Assembly: GCA_023435225.1 (NCBI GenBank)
Contig: JAEYRX010000075.1
Span: 1-35,510, forward strand
Direction of reading: 5' to 3'
From: Bacillota bacterium
GTDB lineage: Bacteria; Bacillota; UBA4882; UBA8346
Length of the DNA: 35,510 bases
Program-made: the position numbers and the translations under genes
Shown: positions 24,580 to 33,059 of the stretch, one piece after another
How positions within the stretch are numbered: the first letter of the stretch is position 1
Layout: every line of letters begins with the position of its first letter
The notes under the pieces: generated by a model
Databases searched by the model: none
What the model saw: only the letters and a program-made list of their open reading frames with translations
What the model was told of the DNA's origin: nothing

Positions 24580-25478
24580 TAAGCAGCCCCCCCTTTATTA
24601 ATAAAATCAACGATTAATTTGGGGAGAATATCTGCTAAGATAGCCCCGGCAGTTTTTGGAGCAACCAATCCAGGTAACCCCGGGGCTAAAATTGCTTTGA
24701 TATTTAGAGCCTTAGCGGCTTCAAAGTCGGTTCCACCCGGAGGTGAAGCTAAATCGATAATTAAAGTGTCCGGCTGGAGTTTGGTAATAAGCTGACTATC
24801 AATGATCATAGCCGGAACTGTATTAATAATTACGTCTACCGTTCCAACTTTTTCAGGAAGAAACTCGGTAAGTATCGAAATAAAACCCATCTCGGTTGCT
24901 CTGGCCAGAGCTGATCTCCGTCTGGCTGTGACGATAACTTCCGCTCCAAGAGCTTGAAAATTACGGGCTAATGTAACTCCAACTCTCCCAAATCCAATAA
25001 TAACTACTCTGCTGCCATGGATAGTAATAGGCGTATTCTCCATTACCAGTTGAAGAGTTCCCTCTGCGGTAGGTATGGAATTTAAAATAGCGATTTCATC
25101 ATCATCGGCATATTGAATGACTTTCAGGTTTAAAGATTCCGCAAGTTGAAGCCAATTATTGCTAAGTGATCCGGTAACCAGCAATGTTCCGGAATTCAAC
25201 TCCGGTAACAATTTCCCAAAATCAATAAACGCTTCACCTTGATAACTTCTTACCAATCCTTCACGGTTCATTCCGCCAATTGGAAGAACGATTATCTTGG
25301 TATTAGCGACTGCTTCATTAAGGGATGCAACATATTCTAAAAATCCCGATACCTTCTCCTGCGGATGACCAAAAATCTTAACGTTTTTAAAAAGGTGGGT
25401 TAAAGCTCCTGCAACAGCTATTTGACGGGAGTCTCCGCCGACTACTGCCGCCTGAAAATCAAAAATAGGTTCCACCAA
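24579..25478 (-). CDS. dpaA: Dipicolinate synthase subunit A
   Basis: About 299 residues from a TTG at 25478, which has AAGGAGG 5 nt upstream. A longer reading from another TTG (25517) lacks such a site, and the shorter form matches the ~297 residues of Bacillus SpoVFA. Rossmann-type dehydrogenase subunit of dipicolinate synthase. Near the N-terminus comes VVGGDSRQIAVAGAL, the middle has SIPTAEGTLQLVMENTPITI, then VVIIGFGRVGVTLARNFQALGA (NAD(P)-binding), and LIIDLASPPGGTDFEAA with APGLPGLVAPKTAGAI near the end, all hallmarks of SpoVFA. It follows dapB after 170 bp holding a 27-bp palindrome. Confidence 0.93.
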   Translation of the reverse strand: MVEPIFDFQAAVVGGDSRQIAVAGALTHLFKNVKIFGHPQEKVSGFLEYVASLNEAVANTKIIVLPIGGMNREGLVRSYQGEAFIDFGKLLPELNSGTLLVTGSLSNNWLQLAESLNLKVIQYADDDEIAILNSIPTAEGTLQLVMENTPITIHGSRVVIIGFGRVGVTLARNFQALGAEVIVTARRRSALARATEMGFISILTEFLPEKVGTVDVIINTVPAMIIDSQLITKLQPDTLIIDLASPPGGTDFEAAKALNIKAILAPGLPGLVAPKTAGAILADILPKLIVDFINKGGAA

Positions 25479-25583
25479 TGGCTCCTCCTTATTCAACTTC
25501 AAGCTTTTAAAAAACAAAACTTTCTTTTATAGCCCAAAATAATTACAATCAAACATTTTTAAAGACTATTTTAGTTTTATTGC

Positions 25584-25610
25584 ATACTAAACATTAGGCT
25601 AATGTAGTAT
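25584..25610. promoter_or_regulatory. 27-bp palindrome upstream of dpaA
   Basis: ATACT AA ACATTAG G CTAATGT AGTAT: an almost perfect odd-centred palindrome midway between the dapB stop and the dpaA start. It looks like a binding site for a dimeric regulator. No sporulation sigma E or K promoter could be placed next to it with confidence. Confidence 0.4.
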
Positions 25611-25650
25611 ATTCGAAGTTGAATTTAGAGGTTCCTACGGTCAGAGAATT

Positions 25651-26448
25651 CTAAAACATATAATTATCCAAACCATAAGTCAATCCTGGTTTTTGTTGCA
25701 CTGTTTTTATAGCTAACGTCACTCCCGGCATAAATGATTCCCTGCTTAATGAATCATGACGGATGGTTAAAGTCTGCCCTTCTCCTCCAAATATAACTTC
25801 CTGATGGGCAATTAGTCCCGGTAGCCTGATACTATGGAGATGAATACCCCCCATCTCGCCGCCCCGAACTCCTTTAATCTTTTCCTCGCCGATAACATTA
25901 TTTGCTTGCTCACCCCGGCCCATTAAAATCATTTCCGCCGTTTTAATTGAAGTTCCGGATGGGGCATCCAATTTCTGATCATGATGAAGTTCAATGATCT
26001 CAACTTGAGGGAAATATTTAGCGGCCATCGCTGCAAACCGCATCATCAGTAAAGCTCCAATAGCGAAGTTCGGTGCTATTAAAGCATTAACATTATTATT
26101 AGTACATAAAGTAGAAACTTCCTTTAGATTTTCCGAAGTTAATCCGGTAGTACCAACGACAATATGTACTCCTAAAGAGAGCGCTGTTCGTATGTTATTT
26201 AGCACGGTTGCCGGAGTAGTAAAATCCACCATTACTTGAACTTGGCTGTTTTTAACCGTTTCCGCCAAATCATCAGAAATAATGATTCCGGCCGGCTCAA
26301 GCCCAACTAAAGCGCCGGCGTCTTTACCAATATTCATCTTGTCAACAGCGCCGGTAAGTTCAAGTTCCTCATCGTTTAAGATTGTTTTAATTACCTCCCG
26401 GCCCACCCGCCCGGAAGCGCCGGATACCAATACTTTGATTCTATCCAA
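25651..26448 (-). CDS. dapB: 4-hydroxy-tetrahydrodipicolinate reductase
   Basis: 265 residues, usual length. Reduces the DapA product with NAD(P)H to tetrahydrodipicolinate. NAD-binding GASGRVGREV at 10-19, VDFTTPATVLNN near 75, the VVGTTG loop near 98, and the signature ELHHDQKLDAPSGTS (about 152-166), with the catalytic His pair and Lys. The start is a TTG at 26448 with GGAGTGG upstream; no ATG is available in frame nearby. It is the first gene behind the lysine riboswitch. Confidence 0.95.
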   Translation of the reverse strand: MDRIKVLVSGASGRVGREVIKTILNDEELELTGAVDKMNIGKDAGALVGLEPAGIIISDDLAETVKNSQVQVMVDFTTPATVLNNIRTALSLGVHIVVGTTGLTSENLKEVSTLCTNNNVNALIAPNFAIGALLMMRFAAMAAKYFPQVEIIELHHDQKLDAPSGTSIKTAEMILMGRGEQANNVIGEEKIKGVRGGEMGGIHLHSIRLPGLIAHQEVIFGGEGQTLTIRHDSLSRESFMPGVTLAIKTVQQKPGLTYGLDNYMF

Positions 26449-26522
26449 AAAACACCACTCCTAATTCTTTAAACAATTAAATCTAAAACCTAGTTGCACT
26501 TTGGATGTAAAATGGTATGAGA

Positions 26523-26767
26523 ATAAAAAAAGGTTGGTAGCACCAACCTGAATTCCATAGTGAAATTCAAACGCTGGTAAGTTAGCTCTTCACCCCTAAG
26601 GAGCTTATAGATATCCCCCGGGATGACAGTACTGGGATTGTTCATCAACAGTACCAGCCGAAAGATGGCGCTTTCGACTTCGGCAAAACAACCTTTTATT
26701 CCGTTTCTTTGGTTTCGCCCAACCTCCACGGAGCTACTAATCTGTTTTGCGCCTCTACTCTACCACA
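26523..26767 (-). promoter_or_regulatory. Lysine riboswitch with terminator
   Basis: Read on the minus strand, the leader of dapB has the conserved lysine aptamer blocks in order: AGAGGCGC, GATTAGTA, GTGGAGG, GCCGAAG, CTGGTACTGTT.., ACAGTACTGTCATCC and AGAGCTA. Closing stem P1 pairs TGGTAGAG at the 5' side (about 26767-26760) with CTTACCA (about 26575-26580). Downstream a strong hairpin AGGTTGGT/ACCAACCT (26531-26549), followed by a run of T, forms an intrinsic terminator. Lysine binding should stop transcription before dapB. The loop with GTACTG..CAGTAC arms fits the long P2-P3 kissing arms of the family. Confidence 0.9.
26531..26549 (-). terminator. Intrinsic terminator of the lysine riboswitch
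   Basis: 8-bp stem AGGTTGGT/ACCAACCT with a 3-nt loop, followed on the minus strand by TTTTTTT. It ends 75 bp before dapB and is the expression platform of the riboswitch. Confidence 0.88.
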
Positions 26768-26933
26768 TATAATTCTCAAATTTAAGAGATACATAATCAA
26801 TATTGTTGTTAAAATTAGAAATTATGTAAATCTCAAAGACAAAAAAATAGAAGTTGTTACACTTCTAATAAATTTTTACTATAAAAAGATTAAACTGTCA
26901 AGCGAATTTTTCAATGTTAATAAACCTTATACT

Positions 26934-27173
26934 TTATCCTTTCTGCTCCTTTTCGTTAAAAATGATTAGTTTTTCACTTATTTTTTGTATGTCGCCCCAA
27001 GGAATTGTCATAATCTCCTTTTCTCTACCGGACCAACTCTGTTGAACAAAAATCAAAGCTTCCACCATACCTGAAGTCGTATTTATCAGTAATTCACTTT
27101 TTTGAATCACCCCAAGTTTTTCACCGGTATTAACAGCGATAACTTCTTTGCCAACTAAGTCATTTGCCCGCAT
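26934..27173 (-). CDS. YlmC/YmxH-family PRC-barrel sporulation protein
   Basis: 79 residues, a single PRC-barrel fold: MRANDLVGKEVIAVNTGEKL, then IQKSELLINTTSGMVEALIF and TIPWGDIQKISEKLIIF. Family members are conserved in endospore formers; in Bacillus, ymxH lies just before spoVFA (dpaA), the same neighbourhood as here, where it is upstream of the riboswitch and dapB. Its molecular role is unknown; PRC barrels bind small partners or RNA-processing proteins. The ATG follows AGGGGGA. The ~170 bp between it and the riboswitch start is AT-rich and must hold the riboswitch promoter. Confidence 0.85.
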   Translation of the reverse strand: MRANDLVGKEVIAVNTGEKLGVIQKSELLINTTSGMVEALIFVQQSWSGREKEIMTIPWGDIQKISEKLIIFNEKEQKG

Positions 27174-27347
27174 TAAAATCCCCCTTACTCTTTAATACTA
27201 TGAAAGTTTTTAGGAATTTAAGAGTAAAAAGGATCAAAATTTATAGAAAGAAAGGGAATGAACCGGCTGTCTTTGGTCATATAATAACTGGAGGACTTCA
27301 ATTATTATCCTTTTAAAAATTCAAGCCTTAAATGGGGTGTGTTTTCT

Positions 27348-27509
27348 ATGAAACGAATTGAATATGTAAATGAAGACTATGAATTGCGATGCCGCCATCG
27401 GAAAAAACCGGTGAAAATTATTATCCATAATGGTGAATCCGATTATTTATATGTTGAATCTTCCAATGGGGACCGATTGAAAGTATTAAGGCCGGAACAT
27501 GATAAATGA
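27348..27509 (+). CDS. Possible 53-residue basic protein
   Basis: ORF from ATG 27348 to TGA 27509. The product begins MKRIEYVNEDYELRCRHRKK and ends DRLKVLRPEHDK: mixed charge, alternating strand-like pattern (KIIIHNG, YLYVESSNG, DRLKVL) typical of a small beta-barrel protein. GGGGTG lies 9 nt upstream. Codon use (lysine AAA, many A/T third bases) fits its neighbours. No family recognised. It lies in the gap between two minus-strand genes, with an AT-rich ~170 bp upstream region that could hold its promoter. Confidence 0.5.
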   Translation: MKRIEYVNEDYELRCRHRKKPVKIIIHNGESDYLYVESSNGDRLKVLRPEHDK

Positions 27510-27542
27510 TCGGCTTATATTTAAAATTTAATAGGATTTACA

Positions 27543-27941
27543 TTAATTCTTTTCCATCATATCGACTCTTTCACCACATTTACTACAATAAATAGCATTT
27601 TCAGCAAGCTCAGTCTCGCAAAATGTACAAAAATTTTTACCTAAAGCCTCTTCAGCTTTTACATGCAGTTGTTTTAACTCCAATTCTTTCTCCATTATAC
27701 GGCTTCCCAATAAAGCCACCGTCTCGCATTTAGTCCTAATTTTCTCTTCATTTAAACCATTCTGGAGATACATTTGAAATATCATCTCACCCATTTCAAA
27801 AAGGGCTTTTCCTCTTTGTTCTCTTAAAAAAGATAGCTGATTTTTCTTTTTGGAGACTTCAACCATTTCTTTTGATTTTACAGTAACTACCGTAACCCCT
27901 TTATCAATTCCCTGTTTAACCTTACCCAAAAAATCAACCAT
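27543..27941 (-). CDS. Helical zinc-ribbon protein
   Basis: 132 residues. A long helical region (about 20-105) with many charged residues is followed by a zinc ribbon CTFC..CSKC near the C-terminus (FCTFCETELAENAIYCSKCG, residues 105-124). N-terminal MVDFLGKVKQGIDKGVTVVT resembles many small Firmicutes proteins that pair an amphipathic start with a double-CxxC ribbon. Function unknown; the ribbon is expected to bind zinc for stability or RNA/protein contact. The ATG follows GGGAGG. It is divergent from sodC, 136 bp away, and the two probably share a promoter region. Confidence 0.75.
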   Translation of the reverse strand: MVDFLGKVKQGIDKGVTVVTVKSKEMVEVSKKKNQLSFLREQRGKALFEMGEMIFQMYLQNGLNEEKIRTKCETVALLGSRIMEKELELKQLHVKAEEALGKNFCTFCETELAENAIYCSKCGERVDMMEKN

Positions 27942-28077
27942 TTTGGTTACCTCCCATACTATTATTTTCTCATCCGATAAGGGGTATTCAAAATTTACGA
28001 GATTTTATCATTTCGCAAGTAACTTCTATGGACCTTTATCATACGATGAAAATATCAAATTCGGGAGTTGAAATCAT

Positions 28078-28620
28078 ATGGGTAAAAAAAAATCTAACCC
28101 GGTTGCGCTGGGAAGAGCCATTATTCCGGCTGTACCATGGAGAGATTCTTTAGGAAAGACAGCAATTGCTCAAATTCATGGCGGACCTCTAAATTCACAA
28201 ATCAGAGGCACAATATTCTTCCAGGATGTACCAGGAGGTGTTTGGATTACTGTTGAGGTCTCAGGTCTTCCGGACTATAAACCCGTGGAAAATGGGAATC
28301 AACCAATAGGCCCGCATGGATTTCATATTCATCAATATGGGACTTGTGAAATAGGTGACCCCAATGATCCTTTTCAAGCAGCAGGGGGACATTGGAACCC
28401 TACAAAACAGCCCCATGGTAACCATGCCGGAGATTTTCCAGTCTTGTTTTCCAACAACGGCCGGGCCCAAATGAATTTTTTTACTAATAAATTTAAAGTG
28501 GCGGATTTAGCCGGTCATTCAGTAATTATTCATGAAAACCCTGATGATTACCGGAGCCAACCGGCTGGAAATTCCGGAAAACGGATCGCATGTGGGGTAA
28601 TTAGTATTTGTACTACTTAA
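28078..28620 (+). CDS. sodC: Cu/Zn superoxide dismutase
   Basis: 180 residues. All metal ligands of the family are present: copper His83 and His85 (GFHIH), the shared His105 (GGHWNP), zinc His113, His116 and Asp119 (HGNHAGD), and copper His152 (IIHENPDD). Cys90 and Cys172 correspond to the structural disulfide. It would dismutate superoxide to hydrogen peroxide and oxygen. Unlike most bacterial SodC it has no signal peptide or lipobox; its N-terminus is MGKKKSNPVALGRAIIPAVP, so it is either cytoplasmic, exported by an unusual route, or spore-associated. Bacillus YojM is a relative, but lacks a copper ligand. GGGAG lies 10 nt upstream of the ATG. Confidence 0.9.
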   Translation: MGKKKSNPVALGRAIIPAVPWRDSLGKTAIAQIHGGPLNSQIRGTIFFQDVPGGVWITVEVSGLPDYKPVENGNQPIGPHGFHIHQYGTCEIGDPNDPFQAAGGHWNPTKQPHGNHAGDFPVLFSNNGRAQMNFFTNKFKVADLAGHSVIIHENPDDYRSQPAGNSGKRIACGVISICTT

Positions 28621-28683
28621 TACAAGTCTTAAAGTCTAAAATGATCGTATTTTTAACCTTTGACTTTTGATCTTTGACTCTAT

Positions 28684-29316
28684 TCATAAACGCTTGGATG
28701 GCCAAAGTACCATCTCCTGGTAACCTTTCTCGAAACCCAATTGTTGAAGAATGGCGGCTGGTTCCTTATCCTGAATCGGTTGCCCGTCATATTGAATCAC
28801 GGATATTTTTTGATCAGGATAAACTAAACATAAGATTTTAAGTAGCTTTTCCAAAGCCGGTTTCAACAACTCCAACGATGTTTCTTTAAGCGGATTTAAT
28901 TTAAGTTTCTTTCCAGTAGCGGTTAATATGGGAACTCCGGTCTGAAAAACAATATAATCTCCGTATACTTTAAAGTCATCCAAGCTATCAGTTCCTTCTC
29001 CCGAATAGAAGTGTAAAAAATTAGCCGGATCTTCCCATGCGAATACCCAACAATCAGGTAAATCTGTTGAAACCGGTAGACGTAGTTTTTCAAGGGCTGA
29101 CGGTATAATATATTGCAGACCGCTCAACCCGGAAACAAAGTAGCCTCTTTTTACCTTACCGGCGCTCTCTGAAAAATCGCAAACCGGATAAAGATCACTC
29201 CAACTCCGTTCTTCCTGTTGAACTATTTCCCGGCAGACCAACCCGTAACAGTCGAATAATCGGGCTGCTTCATCCTGAATATCAAACTTCGGTAAACCGG
29301 TAGTAGCGACCAGCAT
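28684..29316 (-). CDS. lhr: C-terminal fragment of Lhr helicase (out of frame)
   Basis: 210 residues, or more exactly the 3' part of the Lhr gene that begins at 33059. Its sequence LFDCYGLVCREI...SWSDLYPV then VKRGYFVSGLSGLQYIIP matches the C-terminal winged-helix/beta-barrel part of Lhr proteins. In-frame sequence upstream of its first ATG (GDFAPDDIGANG before MLVATTG) continues the helicase with no start signal there. It is separated from the larger fragment by a one-base change in a run of five C (plus strand) at 29349-29353. Whether it is made as a separate protein is doubtful. Confidence 0.85.
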   Translation of the reverse strand: MLVATTGLPKFDIQDEAARLFDCYGLVCREIVQQEERSWSDLYPVCDFSESAGKVKRGYFVSGLSGLQYIIPSALEKLRLPVSTDLPDCWVFAWEDPANFLHFYSGEGTDSLDDFKVYGDYIVFQTGVPILTATGKKLKLNPLKETSLELLKPALEKLLKILCLVYPDQKISVIQYDGQPIQDKEPAAILQQLGFEKGYQEMVLWPSKRL

Positions 29317-32300
29317 CCCATTTGCGCCAATATCATCGGGGGCAAAATCCCCCTCACTCCCTGCCGGTCATCCGGACGGCTATTTAAAAGATAACGAATC
29401 GGACCAAAGGTATCATTAGTTATAAATCCATTTAAAATTAATTCTTCCAAAGCCTGCCATAAGACTACTGAAGATAACATTAATTGCTGCAAAATCTGAG
29501 GCCACGATAAAGCTCCGGCGCTTTTAATCAATTGATAAACATTTTGTGCAGCTGCTCCAAGTTGAGTTAGATCAGGTTCTTCCATTTCTACCGCATAAAC
29601 AATCGCTTTTTCAAAACAAACTCGCAGACTTTGACCTCCGCCTTTAGCTCTCCAACTAAATTGACCGCTGGTAATTAACCGATCAAGCAATCCCGGTTGA
29701 TAATCCCTAACCCGGTTGGGAAGTACGCTACTCTCCCAAATACCCGCCGGTAGCCATGAATTCTGCAATTGATCTAAAACGGCGCTCAAACCTTCAAGAC
29801 CATACTTTTCTCCACCAATCCCCTGCCATCTGGCTAAAAAAGCTCCATATTCGTGAGGATTCCTGGGTTCAATTTCCCGGCGGGCTTGAGCCAAACTTCG
29901 ACGATGAATCTCCTGCAGTTTACTGACCTCACACCATTCCTCTCCGTCTCCACCGGGAAGATATTCGCCTACCTCAACCAGGCCTTCAGCTGCAAGTAAG
30001 GCTAATATCTCATCTACCTTATCTTTAGGAAAACCATACCTTTTAACAATATCATTTGTTCGAAAAGGTCCATGAGTCCGGATATATCTTTCGACAATAT
30101 TCCGGATTGCCTCATCCTTTGAAGGTAAAACCTGTACAGCTAAATTAGGAAATTGGCTCACCAAAGAGGCTATCGCTCTTAGATAAACCGATAAATGTCT
30201 ATCAGCGATAATTAAAACCTTTCCACTAAGTTGAAAATAGACAGCCTTTCCAAAGCTTCTTAACTCTTCGAATAATGCTAAAACTTGCTGATGGATATTG
30301 GGGAAAATGTCGACCAATTCTGTTTCAAAAACATCGCCGTTCTTTTCCAACCATTGTTTTACCGATTCCCGGGTACAGTTATTTTCCACCAGAAAAAATC
30401 CACTGGCTTTTTGGGAAACCGATTTAAGGATCTCCGGATTAAACAACTCTCGGAAACCTCTTTCTCCCATTATAGTCTTTAAGGTCTCCCGCCCTAGTCC
30501 AAAAAGTTGCAGTTTCAGCTCACTTTTTGGCGCTTCTCCCTCGTACATAAAATTACCGACAAAATTAAACAAATGGCCGCTAGCGAATGGTGAAGGGATT
30601 TGACGCCGGCAACAATGAACCGTTATTTGGCCTTGTTGTAATCCTTGTAATACTTCCTTCAGAGCATCCAATTCAAAATAATCTCGAAGAATAGAGCGAT
30701 AAGTCTCAAGTACCAACGGAAAATCGTGGTATTTGGCCACAGTCTGCAATAAGTTACCAGCCTTCAATCTTGACAACCAAAAAGGAGTTCTCTTCCGGCC
30801 ATAACCGGTTCTTGGCATAACTAATGAAAGTTGTGCGGCATGCCGGAAAGTGATCCCAAACAAGGCCGTGCCGGATACTAATTCGGCCACTTTTTGTTCA
30901 ATATTGTCTATCGAAAGCTTGGTCCAATCTAATGGCGGCGGTTCTACTCCGCCCGGCAGATGAAACATAATCCCGTCATCGCTGGGGATAGCTTCAACAT
31001 TAATTTGTAAATCGGCTTCCCAGATATTTTTAATCAATAAGCTGAGTGCCGAATGAAGTTTCTTCCCAAACGGAGAATGTAGTAATATCCTCCATTCCCC
31101 GGCCTCATCCGGGAATTCTTCTATTACCAAACGCCTATCTGTATGGATAAATCCTAAAGCCCGCTTCTGATCACCCAAATAATCCAGTAGATTTTCAGTT
31201 ATACTCTGATCCAAATTACACTCACTCGCTAACCAATTTTTAACCTCCGGTGAATCCAGCTTTTTTTCAAATTCGCCAAGAAACCGGCCAATTCGTTTTC
31301 CTAGTTCGAACGGGCGTCCAGCCAGATCCGCTTTCCAAAAAGGTACGATGGCCTCCCCACCTTTCCGGGATGGAGTAACAATTACCCGGTCTTGACGAAT
31401 CTCTTGAATCCGCCAAGTTGAAGTCCCCAAGATAAAACGTTCATTTAAACGGCGTTCATATACGAATTCCTCGTCTAACTCTCCCAACCTAAGATTTTTA
31501 CCTTCAAGGTAAACTCCAAAATAACCGCGATCCGGTATAGTACCGCCACTGGAATAAACCAACCGTTTTCCATAAGCATCAGCTTTAATAATCCCCAAAT
31601 CACAGTCCCAATATATACGGGGCCGCAGATCTACGAATTCCGTAGTTTCAAAACTTCCGGAGAGCATGGCCAGGACATTTTCAAAATCTTTAGCAATTAA
31701 TGATTGAAAATTATAAGCTTGGCGGATAAGATTAAAAGCCTCTTTCACCGGCCATTCGCCCTCGGCAGTCATTGCTACCAGTTGTTGGGCCAGTACATCC
31801 AGACAATTAAAAACTGCTTTTGCCGGTTCAACCCAGCCGGCTTTCATTTCGCGTAGAATAGCCGCCGATTCCAATAAATCTGCCCTTGTTTTTGGGATTA
31901 TCCGGCCTTTGCTGGGCATCCCGACTATATGACCGGCCCGTCCCACCCGCTGCAATCCCCGGGACACTTCTTTAGGAGACTCAATTTGCACTACCAGATC
32001 AATAAATCCGACATCAATTCCTAATTCTAATGAAGCGGTAGCGACAATACAGGAAATCTCCCCTTTTTTCAGCATCTCCTCTACTTCTAGACGGACCTCT
32101 TTAGAAACACTCCCATGATGAGTTCGGGCGATCTCATCCCCCGCCAGCTGGTTCATATTAGCGGTAATCCGTTCTGCCAGACGGCGATTATTTACAAAAA
32201 TTAGAGTAGTCCGGTGCTCTTTGATCAATCCAAAAAGTTGCTGATAGATTGAAGGCCAAATCGATTTCTCGGGTAAGTCGCGAAATTGGGGAACCGGAGC

Positions 32301-33059
32301 TATTATTTTTAAATCAAGGGTTTTACGTTGGCCGGTATCCACTATTTCAACCTGACGGGGTTGATATATACCATTTTGAGGATCGTATTTATAACCCGCT
32401 AAATACCGGGCCACCTGTTCCAATGGTTCCATGGTGGCCGAAAGCCCGATTTTCCTGATAAGTTGATCATTCCCAACCAAATGCTGCAAACGTTCCAACG
32501 TTAAACTCAAATGGGCTCCTCGCTTGGTGGAGAACAAAGTATGAATTTCATCAATAATAACAAACCTGGTGGTTTTTAAGATCTCTCTGGCTTTTGAAGA
32601 GATTATTAAAAACAAAGACTCTGGAGTAGTAATGAGTATCCGGGGTGGCCGCCGCAGCATACGTTGCCTTTCAACGCCTGGGGTATCTCCGGTTCGGACC
32701 GCGGTCGTCAGTACCGGTAATGAAAACCCCATCTCTCTTCCCATTGCCTCAATGCCTCGAAGCGGGATTTCCAAATTTCGATATATATCATTATTTAAGG
32801 CTTTCAAAGGAGATATGTATAAAACTTGAACTCCGGGTGCCGATGCTTTTCCGGTATCATTTTCCTGGTAAAGGCCATCCAAACATTTCAAAAAAGCCGC
32901 CAGAGTTTTACCGGAACCGGTTGGAGCCAACAATAGGACATTTTTACCCTGAGCTATTAAAGGCCACCCTTTCGCTTGGGGTGGAGTTGGTTCGCCAAAG
33001 GTCTTTTCAAACCATTTGGCGACTACCGGATGAAAACTATCTAAACTGGGGTGGGACAT
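29223..33059 (-). CDS. lhr: Large helicase-related protein Lhr, frameshifted near the 3' end
   Basis: Superfamily 2 DNA helicase of the Lhr group, translocating 3' to 5' on single-stranded DNA and thought to act in repair of crosslinks and oxidative or alkylation damage. From the ATG at 33059 (GAGGTG upstream), Walker A APTGSGKT is at 45-52 and the Walker B box DEIH at 170-173. It has a helicase C domain with GLQRVGRAGH near 378, the Lhr winged helix/bundle domains, and the C-terminal Lhr-CTR. This frame ends with an unlike ~40-residue tail ILPPMILAQMGCWSLLPVYR. Adding one G to the run at 29349-29353 would join it to the next fragment and give ~1465 residues, the normal size. It is either a real frameshift mutation, a slippage site or a sequencing error. 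Confidence 0.88.
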   Translation of the reverse strand: MSHPSLDSFHPVVAKWFEKTFGEPTPPQAKGWPLIAQGKNVLLLAPTGSGKTLAAFLKCLDGLYQENDTGKASAPGVQVLYISPLKALNNDIYRNLEIPLRGIEAMGREMGFSLPVLTTAVRTGDTPGVERQRMLRRPPRILITTPESLFLIISSKAREILKTTRFVIIDEIHTLFSTKRGAHLSLTLERLQHLVGNDQLIRKIGLSATMEPLEQVARYLAGYKYDPQNGIYQPRQVEIVDTGQRKTLDLKIIAPVPQFRDLPEKSIWPSIYQQLFGLIKEHRTTLIFVNNRRLAERITANMNQLAGDEIARTHHGSVSKEVRLEVEEMLKKGEISCIVATASLELGIDVGFIDLVVQIESPKEVSRGLQRVGRAGHIVGMPSKGRIIPKTRADLLESAAILREMKAGWVEPAKAVFNCLDVLAQQLVAMTAEGEWPVKEAFNLIRQAYNFQSLIAKDFENVLAMLSGSFETTEFVDLRPRIYWDCDLGIIKADAYGKRLVYSSGGTIPDRGYFGVYLEGKNLRLGELDEEFVYERRLNERFILGTSTWRIQEIRQDRVIVTPSRKGGEAIVPFWKADLAGRPFELGKRIGRFLGEFEKKLDSPEVKNWLASECNLDQSITENLLDYLGDQKRALGFIHTDRRLVIEEFPDEAGEWRILLHSPFGKKLHSALSLLIKNIWEADLQINVEAIPSDDGIMFHLPGGVEPPPLDWTKLSIDNIEQKVAELVSGTALFGITFRHAAQLSLVMPRTGYGRKRTPFWLSRLKAGNLLQTVAKYHDFPLVLETYRSILRDYFELDALKEVLQGLQQGQITVHCCRRQIPSPFASGHLFNFVGNFMYEGEAPKSELKLQLFGLGRETLKTIMGERGFRELFNPEILKSVSQKASGFFLVENNCTRESVKQWLEKNGDVFETELVDIFPNIHQQVLALFEELRSFGKAVYFQLSGKVLIIADRHLSVYLRAIASLVSQFPNLAVQVLPSKDEAIRNIVERYIRTHGPFRTNDIVKRYGFPKDKVDEILALLAAEGLVEVGEYLPGGDGEEWCEVSKLQEIHRRSLAQARREIEPRNPHEYGAFLARWQGIGGEKYGLEGLSAVLDQLQNSWLPAGIWESSVLPNRVRDYQPGLLDRLITSGQFSWRAKGGGQSLRVCFEKAIVYAVEMEEPDLTQLGAAAQNVYQLIKSAGALSWPQILQQLMLSSVVLWQALEELILNGFITNDTFGPIRYLLNSRPDDRQGVRGILPPMILAQMGCWSLLPVYRSLIFRMKQPDYSTVTGWSAGK

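Noticed and set aside
26490..26729. 79-residue minus-strand ORF inside the dapB leader
   Set aside because: It lies within the lysine riboswitch and terminator and has no ribosome site.
27270..27290. Sigma K-like promoter (CATATAATA) before the 53-residue ORF
   Set aside because: The -10 pattern fits, but no AC element lies at the required 16-17 bp spacing.
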